Numbered from the stretch's first letter, positions 9,043-18,730 are shown. The stretch: DNA of 64,000 nt from Nitrospina sp. (GCA_024648695.1 JACAVV010000011.1:1-64000), one strand, 5' to 3'. Numbers and translations: made by a program. Notes: generated from the sequence alone by a model not told the origin.

Positions 9043-10829
9043 ATTTCCTCTTTGATAACCTGGCCGACCATTAAAAGAAGCATTTCATTTTTTGAAAGCT
9101 TTCCCTCTCCCTCGTTGATGTGGCTCAAAATATTCTGGATACTATAATCCTGGTCATTCGACATATCTTTAAGGTAATCAGCCAATTCGCTATCTTCCCC
9201 GGCCTGGTCCATAATAAAATCAAAGGGAGCGGATCTTTTTTCCAGTTTCATTTGCAATTCATCGAAACGGTCCATAAATATATGCAGGAGCATTTCCATC
9301 ATGCGGTGCTCCATCGTATGCTCCTTCAGTACCCGTTCACGGGACCGGCTGGCAATTGCGTTGCGTTCATCTTCATTTTCCAGATAGTAATCGATTTTCT
9401 TTTTCAAGTCCTCCATGTCTCGAAAAGTAACCAGTTCTGATTCCGTATCAAAGAGGTCATGCAATTCCTTACGATCGTCCACCAACTGGAATCCACCACT
9501 AGAAGCAATCTCAAAAGTTCGAGGATTTACAAAATCGCCATTGGGATTGACCGACTCGTGAAAGGAGGAGGAGTGTAGATTTAAGTTGATTTTTCCCGCA
9601 TTAAAAATTTTAACGGCCTTTTCAGCGGAAATTCTATCATTATCGTTTTGAACACAGGGGCCAACCGGTGTGCGCTTGTCCCATCCGGTTCCCCAAATTT
9701 TTAAATCGTAATTCAATAATTGGGGAAAGGATTGAATTCTGTTGTAATAAGCAGCTCCCATAAAACTCACATCTGCCTTATAAACTTTCCTATCGTCGAG
9801 AGTAAGATCCATAGGTTTTTGCACAGAGGGAGCGCAGGCTTGCGGGAGGTAATATGAGTCCACACTCAAAGAACGCAGTTTTTCCTGAAACTCTCCCCTT
9901 TGGATACAAAAGAAATAGTCGTACCAGGATGCAACGTCTTTCCAATAAGTCAGTGTTTTGAAATCCTCCACAAACCAAAATGCGATTGGGATATTAAGAG
10001 GCTTCAGACGACCCAGAGCTTCCTTGGACAAAGGTGCCTGGGCCAGGGCCAATATGAGGTCGGGTTGAAACTCAACCGCTTTTGCCAGGATCACTTCCAT
10101 CATGAGATTCAAGAACATGTTGGAAAGAATCTCAGTATTATTCTTGTTTTTGGTGACATTTTTTAAAGCAAAAAAACTGTCTTCAAACTGATCGCAATCC
10201 ACCGACTCAACATCATGGCCCATGGCTTTCAAAGCCAGTTTGGAATACCTTGCCGTAGGTAAGGATCCTCCATAAATGGGGTTCACAACAAGAACCTTCA
10301 ACCGATGCGACATCAAGTATTCTTTAACACTCAGCCCAGTTTCCAATCGCTTAAAATAGGATTCGTTTAATTGCACTGAAGGCCTATGGATAAAAATATT
10401 CCAATCGTGCCTATGATGGCGTGACAGAATTTTTTCCGGCCATTCGGAAATCAGAAACTTGCAACTGTCGGAAAAGGGAGTTATATCCACCGATTTCAAA
10501 AAAGTTCTGAACAGATCCATTGAAGGCTCAATGACAATAATCTTTCCCTGGGCCTTTTTTAACAGCTCCAGAACATGATAGGCAAACCCCAGACCCAATA
10601 CCACCACAGGACCTTTCACCTCTTGAGAAAAGTGAGCCACTGTTTGGATCGCTTCCTTTGTCGGATCGTATACACTGTGAAGATTAATGGACCTGACCCT
10701 TGGAACAGCCTGTCCATTTTTGGCGGATACGATTTCCGTTCCCAAAGAATCGGCCAAAGGCCCAACCCGTAAAGCAAGACCCGGGTCCTTCTTTTTCAAT
10801 ACCTCAAGGTTTTTATTATATAATCCCAT
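9039..10829 (-). CDS. CgeB-like glycosyltransferase with Maf-like N-terminus
   Basis: A 596-residue protein of two parts. Residues ~1-185 contain VVVLGLGFAYHVLELLKK and IIVIEPSMDLFRTFL, like the N-terminal part of Maf flagellin glycosyltransferases. From ~190, LKVLVVNPIYGGSL begins a DUF3880/CgeB-type glycosyltransferase: FWFVEDFKTLTYW, FCIQRGEFQEKL, ADVSFMGAAYYNRIQ, NLHSSSFHESVNPNGDFVNPRTFEIASSGGF. The last part repeats the C-terminal motif of this group (ERVLKEHTMEHRMMEML). The substrate is unknown. It is co-directional with the genes on both sides (5 bp gap upstream, 4 bp overlap downstream). Protein O-glycosylation or surface glycan assembly is plausible. Confidence 0.75.
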   Translation of the reverse strand: MGLYNKNLEVLKKKDPGLALRVGPLADSLGTEIVSAKNGQAVPRVRSINLHSVYDPTKEAIQTVAHFSQEVKGPVVVLGLGFAYHVLELLKKAQGKIIVIEPSMDLFRTFLKSVDITPFSDSCKFLISEWPEKILSRHHRHDWNIFIHRPSVQLNESYFKRLETGLSVKEYLMSHRLKVLVVNPIYGGSLPTARYSKLALKAMGHDVESVDCDQFEDSFFALKNVTKNKNNTEILSNMFLNLMMEVILAKAVEFQPDLILALAQAPLSKEALGRLKPLNIPIAFWFVEDFKTLTYWKDVASWYDYFFCIQRGEFQEKLRSLSVDSYYLPQACAPSVQKPMDLTLDDRKVYKADVSFMGAAYYNRIQSFPQLLNYDLKIWGTGWDKRTPVGPCVQNDNDRISAEKAVKIFNAGKINLNLHSSSFHESVNPNGDFVNPRTFEIASSGGFQLVDDRKELHDLFDTESELVTFRDMEDLKKKIDYYLENEDERNAIASRSRERVLKEHTMEHRMMEMLLHIFMDRFDELQMKLEKRSAPFDFIMDQAGEDSELADYLKDMSNDQDYSIQNILSHINEGEGKLSKNEMLLLMVGQVIKEEI

Positions 10830-10834
10830 TGAAT

Positions 10835-13800
10835 TTAAACCTCTAGATTGGCTTCTGTAACCCGCTCCAATAATTGTTGAGCTTCTTCATTTTCAGGCTC
10901 AAAAATCAGTATCCGATCCAACATCTGCCGGGCTTTTTCTATCAGATTCTGTTTGAAATAGATACCTGCAAGTCCAAAAACCATATTCAGATTGGCGGGA
11001 TGGAGTTCTATATAGTTCTCAAAATACTTCTCAACTTCGTCGAATTGGGATACCTGATAGGAAAGACTCAACAATCCATTAAGAGCGGAAAGGTTTTCCG
11101 GATCGATATCCAGGGATTGCACAAAGCAGTCTTTAGCCACTGAATACTGTTGCTTTTGCGCATGAATCATTGCCATACCGCAAAGCACCTTACTGTTTTT
11201 CGGAGCCTGTTTTAAGGCCTTTCTAAAAGCATCCAAAGCGGAATCCAAATTCCCCTGGTGGGTCCAGAGAATACCAAGGCCTAACCAGCCCTCAGCTGTT
11301 TGCGGTTTGATTTCGATGGCTTGAATATAATGCTTTTCCGCAGAATCCGGTTTCTGTAATTTTGCATAACAGTTTCCAAGGCCGATTAAAGCTTCCCAGC
11401 TTTGCAAGTTATGTTGATGAACCTCATTGTAGGCTTCAATGGCCTTTTGCAAATTCCCATGCGATTCAAATTCTTTAGCTTGCGACAATTTCACATCCAT
11501 ATCATTGGAAAGCACTTTTTCTCCTTCTGGATTGTTTTCAGGTTTGGGAGAGTCCTTGAGTTTTGCGCACACTTTATACTGAAAAACAAAAAACTGCCGC
11601 ATTTCCTCCGGCGTCAAATCATTAATGGTAATGCGTCCGATTTTCAAGGTTGTTTGATTGGTCCCCTCGAAGTTTTTATATTGAGGATCGAGGGTTTCAT
11701 CGATTTGAGTGATTTCGAATCCCGCCGCCTCAATGAGCTTTTTAATTTCCTTAAAAGTAAAAAACCTCAGGTGCGTTTCATCCAGAATACCTTCCTTTTG
11801 ATAGGTCCAGTTGCCTTCAATCAAATGGTTCACCACTCCGAGGAACTGGACATTGGGAATACTGGCTACGAGAGTGCCCCCATCTTTCAGGCACGGTTTC
11901 AGCTTTTTTAACACGGACAAGGGGTCCACCAAATGCTCAAGAACGTCAGCAAATACGATACAATCAAAACTTCCTTTTTGATAGGGAATGCACATGGATT
12001 CGATGTCACCAGTTACCACATCATCCAAAACCCCTCTCGCCTGATCGGCCACTACCGGATTCGATTCAATACCAGATACAAAAACATGCCGCGTCTCTTT
12101 AAGAAACCGTCCCGTTTGGCCAGAGGCACAACCTACATCCAATATACTTTGAGCATCCTCAGGAATCAGCGGAATTAAATCTTCACGGACATTTTGATAA
12201 TATTGATCAGGTTTATTCGACTCAACCTCACCTTGCTGGAACTCATTAAGAAAGTTGCTAATGATCCGGTTCATTTCCAGGACTCGATGACCATACGTGT
12301 GTTTGGTCAAAACCTCCTGCCTGCCCGCTTTTGCTATCCGCTCTCTTTCTTCAGAATGGTCCAGGTAATATTGAATCGTATCCAGCAAGCTGGAATCGTT
12401 ATAAACAGCCAAATGTTTGCCATCCTGAAACAATTCGGTCAATCCGCTTCCAGGAGCCTCATCGGTTACCAACAAACTTCCTGAACATAACGCTTCAAAC
12501 ACACGCATATTCAAATCCCTGTTAATGGCCTCATTAAACACTATTCTGGATTGAGAGAAGATGTGGGCCATGTCCCGCATAAACTTCCGGTCAATGAAAA
12601 GGTCAAACTTTTTAGATATATCCTGAAGCAATTGTTTCCTGCGAATATGGCCTGCTGTGATACTGCCCACAAAACCGACTTCAAAAATTTTTTCAGAATC
12701 AACCTTTCCATGAATTTCAGGGTCACAAGCCAATGGTAACCAATGAACATTTTTGATTCCCAAAGACTGAAACATGGACACATATTCCTTTTGCGCCAGG
12801 AATACGATATCGAAACGCCTGGCCAGTTCCTGATGTTGTTCCAGATGAACATGCGTGTCTATGAGGTAACAGGCTTTTGGAACGGATACTGTCTCCAGAT
12901 CCGGTGGCGGACCATCAATTCCGTTCTCCACCCATAAATAATAATCAGGTTTCCAACGGTCCGGGAGTTGTTTGAGGACTTCACCAAGTTCGCCATTTTT
13001 GTTTCGAAAAATATCCTGAGGGCGGATTTCCCAATTCAATGCTTCCAGGTTCCAGAGTTTGATAATTTCCGGAGTCACCATACCACCACAGGTAAAGACG
13101 TTACTCTCCTTTCTCAAAGCCCTTTCCAGGTAGTGGGCCGTGGTAGCAGGATAGGAGACATAATCCATCAAAACATTCATTGCGGATTGTTGATGCCCCC
13201 TACTCTCCTCTTCAATCGAGATACCACTTTGCTCAAGAAACATTTTGGCCGTTTCTAAAATAGCCTCATTCCAGTTTTTCAAGAAGGTCTTTAAATTAAA
13301 TTTTTCCTGAACCGTTGCACGAGCCTGCAAGCCCAACTCCACCGCCAAATCCTGATCGTTTAGTAACTCCTGGATTTTTCCGCAAAGATAAGCCAAATTG
13401 TTTGATACAAATCCATTCACACCATCCAAAACAGGTGAACTCGCGTTCGCCAGAGAAATGACCGGCATTCCCGTGGCCATTGCTTCCAGCATGGATAAAT
13501 TGTAACCATCCTCAAAAGGTTCTTTGGTGGTGTTTACGAACAAGCGGCAGTATTTATAATGAGATTTCAAATCATCGTAACTGCGAGACAAGCGACTTGC
13601 TGAAATCTGTGGGTTCAGGCCCAGAGTGATGGAATGAAAATTTTTCAGCAAACGTTCACTCTCTTCATATCCCAGCATTAAATCGCGTTCCTTAAGAAGG
13701 TTACCGACTCTTAATGCAATCGCTCCTTCACCCTTATAAGGCTCAAATTCATCCACATCCAATCCGGGAATGATCACCTTTCCCTGCAATCCCCAATCCT

Positions 13801-14203
13801 GGCGTTTCGATTCGGAAATAAAAACAAGGCCAACATCTTTCAAGAGTGGTTGTATTGTTTCAAGGTACTCCTCTCTGGGCATCGGATTCCCAGCCAGAGC
13901 CAATTCGGTGCTCAAATGGTTGTGAAAAACCATTATCTTTGGAAGCTCCGCGCCTCCCAGGAAACAAAGATCCTTGACATTGTGGGCGATGGCCAAATCA
14001 AAGAAACCCTCATCAATGAGATCCCTGGCCTTATCCCTTGAAATCAATTCCATGTTTTCCGTAAGAGACCGCATTCGTGTGTCCCACAAGCGGGATTTTC
14101 CCTGGGCAATTTCCGGTTCTAATACATAATAGGAATAACCCAGTTTAGCTAATAAACATAGGTAGGGTTCATGCCAATTGAATGTCAGGATTTTAAAATT
14201 CAT
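10835..14203 (-). CDS. Four-module fusion: GT1-like, CgeB-like GT, SAM methyltransferase, TPR
   Basis: A protein of 1122 residues. Residues 1-~325 are a family 1-like glycosyltransferase (YKYCRLFVNTTKEPFEDGYN, SMLEAMATGMPVISLANASS). Residues ~345-655 are a second, CgeB-like glycosyltransferase (YYLWVENGIDGPP, CYLIDTHVHLEQH, VGFVGSITAGHIRRKQLL, MRVFEALCSGSLLVTDEAPGS). Residues ~665-855 are a class I SAM methyltransferase (SILDVGCASGQTGRFL, FDCIVFADVLEHLVDPL). Residues ~910-1110 are TPRs. There is no signal peptide, so it is cytoplasmic. It is the first gene of a three-gene leftward operon. The architecture suggests sequential sugar addition and capping methylation on a TPR scaffold. The start ATG at 14201-14203 is the first Met in frame. 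Confidence 0.8.
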   Translation of the reverse strand: MNFKILTFNWHEPYLCLLAKLGYSYYVLEPEIAQGKSRLWDTRMRSLTENMELISRDKARDLIDEGFFDLAIAHNVKDLCFLGGAELPKIMVFHNHLSTELALAGNPMPREEYLETIQPLLKDVGLVFISESKRQDWGLQGKVIIPGLDVDEFEPYKGEGAIALRVGNLLKERDLMLGYEESERLLKNFHSITLGLNPQISASRLSRSYDDLKSHYKYCRLFVNTTKEPFEDGYNLSMLEAMATGMPVISLANASSPVLDGVNGFVSNNLAYLCGKIQELLNDQDLAVELGLQARATVQEKFNLKTFLKNWNEAILETAKMFLEQSGISIEEESRGHQQSAMNVLMDYVSYPATTAHYLERALRKESNVFTCGGMVTPEIIKLWNLEALNWEIRPQDIFRNKNGELGEVLKQLPDRWKPDYYLWVENGIDGPPPDLETVSVPKACYLIDTHVHLEQHQELARRFDIVFLAQKEYVSMFQSLGIKNVHWLPLACDPEIHGKVDSEKIFEVGFVGSITAGHIRRKQLLQDISKKFDLFIDRKFMRDMAHIFSQSRIVFNEAINRDLNMRVFEALCSGSLLVTDEAPGSGLTELFQDGKHLAVYNDSSLLDTIQYYLDHSEERERIAKAGRQEVLTKHTYGHRVLEMNRIISNFLNEFQQGEVESNKPDQYYQNVREDLIPLIPEDAQSILDVGCASGQTGRFLKETRHVFVSGIESNPVVADQARGVLDDVVTGDIESMCIPYQKGSFDCIVFADVLEHLVDPLSVLKKLKPCLKDGGTLVASIPNVQFLGVVNHLIEGNWTYQKEGILDETHLRFFTFKEIKKLIEAAGFEITQIDETLDPQYKNFEGTNQTTLKIGRITINDLTPEEMRQFFVFQYKVCAKLKDSPKPENNPEGEKVLSNDMDVKLSQAKEFESHGNLQKAIEAYNEVHQHNLQSWEALIGLGNCYAKLQKPDSAEKHYIQAIEIKPQTAEGWLGLGILWTHQGNLDSALDAFRKALKQAPKNSKVLCGMAMIHAQKQQYSVAKDCFVQSLDIDPENLSALNGLLSLSYQVSQFDEVEKYFENYIELHPANLNMVFGLAGIYFKQNLIEKARQMLDRILIFEPENEEAQQLLERVTEANLEV

Positions 14204-14581
14204 AAGAGGTCTCGCAGGTTCAAAATGGAATTGAATATAACTCCCCGTTCAATGTTTCTTTTCGGAAAATGAGGCAAAACACTTTACATTTTTTGTTCAG
14301 ACCACATTTACTCCAATTTATGAGCAAAATTCTTGCCATTTGCCCGAAGGTTGGATGTTAAGTTAAAACATGCCTTTCTAGCTGTTTCAGGAGATTTTTC
14401 TTTAAAAAACAGGCCTATTTCTATAAAAACTGATTTGAAACCGAATCCAATGAATTTCATCCAAACCAAAGTCTGTATTTTGTGTTTGCTTTTTCATTTC
14501 CATGAAAGGCATAATTTTCTCTTTTTCAGATATCCAGGAAAATATTGCCTGCATTCCATAATCTTTGAGGATTTTACAGCT
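14204..14581. other. Divergent intergenic region
   Basis: This stretch of 378 bp lies between the glycan operon (leftward) and the Mo-enzyme gene (rightward). The Mo-enzyme frame stays open back to 14333, but the N-terminal extension looks non-coding: low complexity and no family similarity. I see no RNA gene or strong terminator. Confidence 0.5.
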
Positions 14582-15280
14582 ATGAAGGACGTCAAAATAG
14601 ACACCAACTCAAAACGCATAAAGGGCCGGGAGATTCTGATGCAATATCGCAAAGCTCTCCAGGAGAAAAAGAAATGGGAGGGGGACATGCCTATGGGGGA
14701 AGGACCTTTGAATCGAGACGGCAACCCCAAAGTACCTCCCGGTCAGAAGCAGGTGGAAAAATGGCCGGTTCTGGATCTTGGTTTTCAACCAGAAATTTCT
14801 ACAGACCTTTGGAGTTTGACCATTTCTGGTTTGGTTAACAAGCCCGCCCAGTTCAGTTGGGAACAATTTATGGACTTACCACAAGTAGAGGATATTTCGG
14901 ACTTTCATTGTGTCACGACCTGGAGCCGAATGGATAATCACTGGGTGGGAGTGAGATTCAAGGACATTGCCGAAATGTGCGAAGTCAAACAGGAAGCAAA
15001 ATTCGTCTATATCAAAGCTTTCGATACCTATACGACAAACCTGCCTTTATGTGAAGCCATGAAGCCTGACGTTCTATTAGTGCATTCCTGGGAAGGGGAA
15101 CCGTTAACAAAAGAGCATGGTGGCCCGGTAAGAATGATCACTCCCCAACTTTACGCCTGGAAAGGGGCGAAATGGATCGGTGAAATAGAGTTCAGGGAAA
15201 AAGATGAATTGGGGTTTTGGGAACAAAGGGGCTACTCGAATACCGCAGAACCCTGGTTGAATGACCGCTATTCTGATTAA
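14582..15280 (+). CDS. Sulfite-oxidase-fold molybdopterin oxidoreductase
   Basis: A protein of 232 residues with the oxidoreductase molybdopterin domain of the sulfite oxidase/MsrP (YedY) superfamily. Motifs are LTISGLVNKPAQFSWEQFMDLP, then FHCVTTWSRMDNHWVGVRF, in which Cys110 is the expected Mo ligand, then HGGPVRMITPQLYAWKGAKW. There is no Tat or Sec signal, no haem domain and no dimerisation domain. That matches the short cytoplasmic sulfite-oxidase-like group, whose substrates are mostly unknown. The ATG at 14582 has a TTGAGG about 12 bases upstream; the longer in-frame ATG or TTG starts back to 14333 are not supported. It is convergent with the next gene at 22 bp. Confidence 0.85.
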   Translation: MKDVKIDTNSKRIKGREILMQYRKALQEKKKWEGDMPMGEGPLNRDGNPKVPPGQKQVEKWPVLDLGFQPEISTDLWSLTISGLVNKPAQFSWEQFMDLPQVEDISDFHCVTTWSRMDNHWVGVRFKDIAEMCEVKQEAKFVYIKAFDTYTTNLPLCEAMKPDVLLVHSWEGEPLTKEHGGPVRMITPQLYAWKGAKWIGEIEFREKDELGFWEQRGYSNTAEPWLNDRYSD

Positions 15281-15302
15281 GTTTTAAAGTGGTAAGGAAA
15301 TC

Positions 15303-15635
15303 TCAAAAAGGTTTAAGGCCAAACATAATATTGGTATGTTCCGTATAATATATTTTACCTTTATCCTTTTCAACAACAGCAAATTCGGCTTTAGTGTCGA
15401 CCACTTTTACTGGCAAGTTGTATTCCAGGGTAACGCATCCAAATGGAAGGGGAACCGGATTCGTTCCCTTGAAGCGGGAAATTTTATTTTTGAGGGATAC
15501 TATTTTCAGCTTTTTAAACGCAGATTCGGTTTTACAAACGGTTGCCCCGGAAATAACCATATCCTGAGCAATACCGGAGCCGGGAAAAATTAAACTGATA
15601 GTAAAAAAACAAAAAAACACACCTACCAATTTCAT
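15303..15635 (-). CDS. Small secreted protein of unknown function
   Basis: A protein of 110 residues starting with a Sec-type signal peptide (MKLVGVFFCFFTISLIFPGSGIAQ), likely cleaved after AQ. The ATG at 15635 is preceded by GGTGGA at a good distance; an in-frame start at 15659 is poorer. The mature part has two cysteines (VCKTE and FGCVTLEY) that could form a disulfide, and a KVVDTKAEFAVVEKDKGKIYYTEHTN strand-rich end. I do not recognise the family. Likely periplasmic. Confidence 0.65.
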   Translation of the reverse strand: MKLVGVFFCFFTISLIFPGSGIAQDMVISGATVCKTESAFKKLKIVSLKNKISRFKGTNPVPLPFGCVTLEYNLPVKVVDTKAEFAVVEKDKGKIYYTEHTNIMFGLKPF

Positions 15636-15709
15636 AATTCCACCATCGGCCGCAGTCAATTTATCAGAAATTTTTTTAAACTTAATAACACTATCAAAAA
15701 AACGCCCAA

Positions 15710-15943
15710 TCAGACAACCGCGTTCAATGAGCCGCCACGAGGATCTTCTGCTGGCTGAAGCTTGAAACTTCTTGGGGTATCGTCGGGGACGTTGTTACTA
15801 ACCACAGAATCCAATTCCTGTTGGTCTGAAATATCTGATTCTATCTGGACTTGTCCCGATTCATTTTGGCCGTTTTTAAGTAAAGTGTCTGCGGGTTGAA
15901 CCCTTCCGGTTGATAATGTTTGACTGATTTCATCGATAGCCAT
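15710..15943 (-). CDS. Small hypothetical protein
   Basis: A 77-residue acidic, low-hydrophobicity protein that is probably disordered. A strong Shine-Dalgarno (AAAGGAGGG) stands 7-8 bases before the ATG, the best argument that it is translated. It has no cysteine, signal peptide or membrane segment. The function is unknown. It is followed by another small gene on the same strand 84 bp upstream. Confidence 0.5.
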   Translation of the reverse strand: MAIDEISQTLSTGRVQPADTLLKNGQNESGQVQIESDISDQQELDSVVSNNVPDDTPRSFKLQPAEDPRGGSLNAVV

Positions 15944-16027
15944 CTGATCACCCTCCTTTGGGCACTATCATTAGTTTTCATAAACTTTCTATTTAGTATA
16001 CCTTAATCTGCAATCAGGTCAAGCCCT

Positions 16028-16237
16028 TCAATTCATGGCCGCATCATCGGGGCTTACATTCATATCTCCCATTTTCAAATAAACTCCCTCCTGTCCCATC
16101 TCCTGGACCTGAATTCCTTTATTATGCCGGTCTTCAAACATTTCATGAAACACTTCGGCGTCTATTTTATACTCGCCGCCTTTTTCCTGCAAAAGGACCA
16201 TCAAGGCTACCATCAACTTTTCTACTTGCTCATCCAT
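16028..16237 (-). CDS. Small hypothetical protein
   Basis: A 69-residue acidic protein starting MDEQVEKLMVALMVLLQEKGG. The ATG at 16237 has GGGAGA 7-8 bases upstream and is preferred over a TTG-type start at 16270. One amphipathic helix is followed by a short mixed region rich in Met, Glu and Asp. The family is unknown. It lies 68 bp from the LRR gene stop and may be cotranscribed with it. Confidence 0.5.
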   Translation of the reverse strand: MDEQVEKLMVALMVLLQEKGGEYKIDAEVFHEMFEDRHNKGIQVQEMGQEGVYLKMGDMNVSPDDAAMN

Positions 16238-16305
16238 TAAAGATCTCCCGGTTTTAGGGAATGATTCCAATTAAAAATAAATTCTATCTGTTAAAACCTT
16301 AATTC

Positions 16306-17034
16306 TCAAGTGAGCCGCAAGGTTTTTAATTTGGGTAAGGCCGGTGAATTAAGCATGGCTTGCACTCCCACATCGGGCACAAAAGTATCGTACATCAAAA
16401 TGGTTTCCAGGTCATTCAAAGTAGTAGTATTTGCCAGAGCCATAGCGGCATCAATTTTCAGAACATTTCGAGCTATATTCAGATGCTTTAATTTTTTCAG
16501 GGCCTTGGATTTGACCATCACTTTTATACCTTTATCGGTGATTTGAGTTCGGTAAACATTCAACTTGCGCAAGTTAATAAAGCTTTTGGACTTTGCCAAT
16601 GCAATCAAGGTTTCATCACCGGTAAAGTTTTCCTGCAGGATCAAAATCTGAAGACGTTTATAATGCTCGGACTGAACCAGGGCCAATCCCCCTTTGGGAT
16701 AAATATCATTAAATCGCAGGTCAAGTTGCACCAAATTCTCAGCAAATGGAGCTTCGGCCAAAGCGATGGCCCCCTTGTCCTCAATCGTGTTATCACCTAA
16801 ATACAACCGTTTTAATTGCTGTAACTGGGTGGTTTGAAACAAAGGCACCGCACCCCGCCAGGTCAGCTGGTTCCGGGTAAGGTCCAGGTTTTCCACCTGA
16901 TCCAGCCGGCCACACTCCAGTAGCGCCTCGACACCTTCGTCTCCAATGAACTTGCCCTTTAACTCCAGAGAGCCGTCTTCGAAACACTCATCGAATAATC
17001 TGTTGATATAATCCAGTTTAGTCTGAGTTGCCAT
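16306..17034 (-). CDS. Leucine-rich-repeat protein (RNase-inhibitor type)
   Basis: A protein of 242 residues with about seven LRRs of the long RI-like class. The repeating unit is a strand such as LKRLYLGDN or LRKLNVYRTQ followed by an IxDKGxxxLxxxxxxxxL helix. There is no signal peptide, so it is probably a cytoplasmic protein-interaction module. The ATG at 17034 is preferred; a TTG at 17049 is possible. Its 5' end overlaps the 3' end of the upstream FGE-fold gene by 17 bp, so the two are likely translated from one mRNA. Confidence 0.75.
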   Translation of the reverse strand: MATQTKLDYINRLFDECFEDGSLELKGKFIGDEGVEALLECGRLDQVENLDLTRNQLTWRGAVPLFQTTQLQQLKRLYLGDNTIEDKGAIALAEAPFAENLVQLDLRFNDIYPKGGLALVQSEHYKRLQILILQENFTGDETLIALAKSKSFINLRKLNVYRTQITDKGIKVMVKSKALKKLKHLNIARNVLKIDAAMALANTTTLNDLETILMYDTFVPDVGVQAMLNSPALPKLKTLRLT

Positions 17035-17818
17035 TATTTGGGGAATCAATTATGTTAATAACACAACGAAATCCGACATCATTCAGATTTCTGGAATACG
17101 GGTAACTCCAGTCCCGATAGCCTGCCCGCATGGCTTTTACGGAATCGGACCAGGATCCTCCCCGCCGAACTTTCATGATACCACTTTTTGGTCCCTTTGG
17201 ATTATACAGCACTTCAGGTAAATCAAAATAGGGTCCCATCCAATCAAAAACCCATTCCCATAAATTACCACCCATATCATAAAGGCCAAATTTATTGGGC
17301 GGCAAAGTCCCAACCTCATGAGTGCCGTCCATTAGCTTGAGTCCTCCTCGGGCCTGGTCACCTTCCGGATCAAATTCCGGTCCCCAGGGAAACTCACAGC
17401 CCGATTTGGCACCTGTAGCTTTCTCCCATTGAGCCTCAGTAGGTAGAGCTTTCCCTGTTAGATAACAATATTCTGCCGCATCGTACCAGGTAACTTTAGA
17501 AACAGCGCAATGATCGCATCGGGAGAACCGACTCCGCCGCATTTTATGCTCAGGAAAAACCTTTTCGAACTCTATATTGGTCACTTCATAGATATCGATC
17601 AGGAAAGAATCCAAATAAACTTTATGCTCCGGCTCACCATGCTCGGGCCCAAAAGTATTACAACCACGAACAAATTCCCCAGCAGGTAGATACGCCATGT
17701 TTTTGGCCATCTCAGGCTCTAAAGTGGGAATTCCTGCTTCCGGATTTTCAGTTGAAACGAAAAGAAAGACTATCAAGCAGAGACATACAATAATAGTAAA
17801 GGACCTGGACAGGACCAT
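17018..17818 (-). CDS. FGE-fold (SUMF1-like) protein with N-terminal signal
   Basis: A protein of 266 residues. It has a hydrophobic signal (residues ~5-22), then MAYLPAGEFVRGCNTFGPEHGEPEHKVYLDSF, VTWYDAAEYCYLTGKALPTEAQWEKATG, GLYDMGGNLWEWVFDW, VRRGGSW and DVGFRCV, all typical of the FGE-sulfatase fold. The paired catalytic cysteines of true FGE are missing near the GGSW motif. Four other cysteines (CNTF; CDHC) might bind metal. It is probably a periplasmic structural or regulatory protein. The start ATG at 17818 follows an in-frame TTG at 17824, and neither has a good Shine-Dalgarno. It overlaps the LRR gene by 17 bp. Confidence 0.8.
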   Translation of the reverse strand: MVLSRSFTIIVCLCLIVFLFVSTENPEAGIPTLEPEMAKNMAYLPAGEFVRGCNTFGPEHGEPEHKVYLDSFLIDIYEVTNIEFEKVFPEHKMRRSRFSRCDHCAVSKVTWYDAAEYCYLTGKALPTEAQWEKATGAKSGCEFPWGPEFDPEGDQARGGLKLMDGTHEVGTLPPNKFGLYDMGGNLWEWVFDWMGPYFDLPEVLYNPKGPKSGIMKVRRGGSWSDSVKAMRAGYRDWSYPYSRNLNDVGFRCVINIIDSPNNGNSD

Positions 17819-17866
17819 AGGCAAGGGGATCGTTTGTTTCAGGTTTTAGGAGAATTACCAAAAAGA

Positions 17867-18730
17867 TCAAGCCTTGATAACTTTCAGTATTTCCCGGGTC
17901 GCGTTGCTTCGATTCAATGTGTAAAAATGGATTCCAGAGGATCCCTGAGAAATAAGATCTTCTGATTGTTTTATAGCATGATCAATGCCTATTTGTCTAA
18001 CTGCTTGGGGATCTTCCTGATGTTTTTCCAAATGGTTGAGCAGTGAATCCGGAATGGTGGCTCCACACATTTTAGTGAATCGCTTGATTTGCTTGACATT
18101 AAGAATGGGCATGATACCTGCAATTATGGGAACCTGGATTCCCTTTGCCTGGGCTTTTTCACAAAAATCGAAAAAGAAATCATTGTCAAAAAACAACTGG
18201 GTAATAATGAAATCTGCACCAGCGTCCACTTTCAAGCGTAAATGGTTGAGACCCAGGTCTTTGTCTGGACACTCAACATGACCTTCGGGATAACCGGCTA
18301 CACCTAAACAAAAGGAATAATGCTCCTTAATGAAGGCCACTAACTCATTAGCATAACTGAAGCCATTTTCCACTGCTTGAAATTCAGTTTCACCCTGGGG
18401 TGGGTCTCCTCTTAAAGGGAGAACATTTTCAATACCCTTTTCACGAAGGCTGTCTAAAACCGAGCGCAATTCATCCCGGTCACTTCCAACGCAGGTTAAA
18501 TGCGCCATGGACTCCAGGCCAATTTCATTTTTAATGCGGCCAACAAGGTCAACAGTTTTATTGCGGGTGCTTCCGCCAGCTCCGTAAGTTACTGAAACAA
18601 AGGAAGGAGCCCATTCTTTTAATTGCTTTATGGTTTCATGAAGTTTATCGAAACCTTCGGAATCTTTGGGGGGGAAAAACTCAAAAGAGAAACTTTTATT
18701 ACCGGTCTTTAAAAATTCACTTATTTTCAT
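17867..18730 (-). CDS. metF: 5,10-methylenetetrahydrofolate reductase
   Basis: The 287-residue enzyme reduces methylene-THF to methyl-THF using FAD, supplying methionine synthesis or a methyl-branch C1 pathway. Family motifs are FSFEFFPPKDSEG, PSFVSVTYGAGGSTR, LRGDPPQ, LGVAGYPEGH, FIITQLFFDN and PIIAGIMPI near residue 200. The length is standard. The gene is leftward, 49 bp before the FGE-fold gene. No SAM-riboswitch-like structure is visible upstream. Confidence 0.95.
   Translation of the reverse strand: MKISEFLKTGNKSFSFEFFPPKDSEGFDKLHETIKQLKEWAPSFVSVTYGAGGSTRNKTVDLVGRIKNEIGLESMAHLTCVGSDRDELRSVLDSLREKGIENVLPLRGDPPQGETEFQAVENGFSYANELVAFIKEHYSFCLGVAGYPEGHVECPDKDLGLNHLRLKVDAGADFIITQLFFDNDFFFDFCEKAQAKGIQVPIIAGIMPILNVKQIKRFTKMCGATIPDSLLNHLEKHQEDPQAVRQIGIDHAIKQSEDLISQGSSGIHFYTLNRSNATREILKVIKA

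Noticed and set aside
14333-14581. 83-codon N-terminal extension of the Mo enzyme
   Set aside because: The stretch looks non-coding, does not resemble a signal peptide for this family, and the ATG at 14582 matches the family length.
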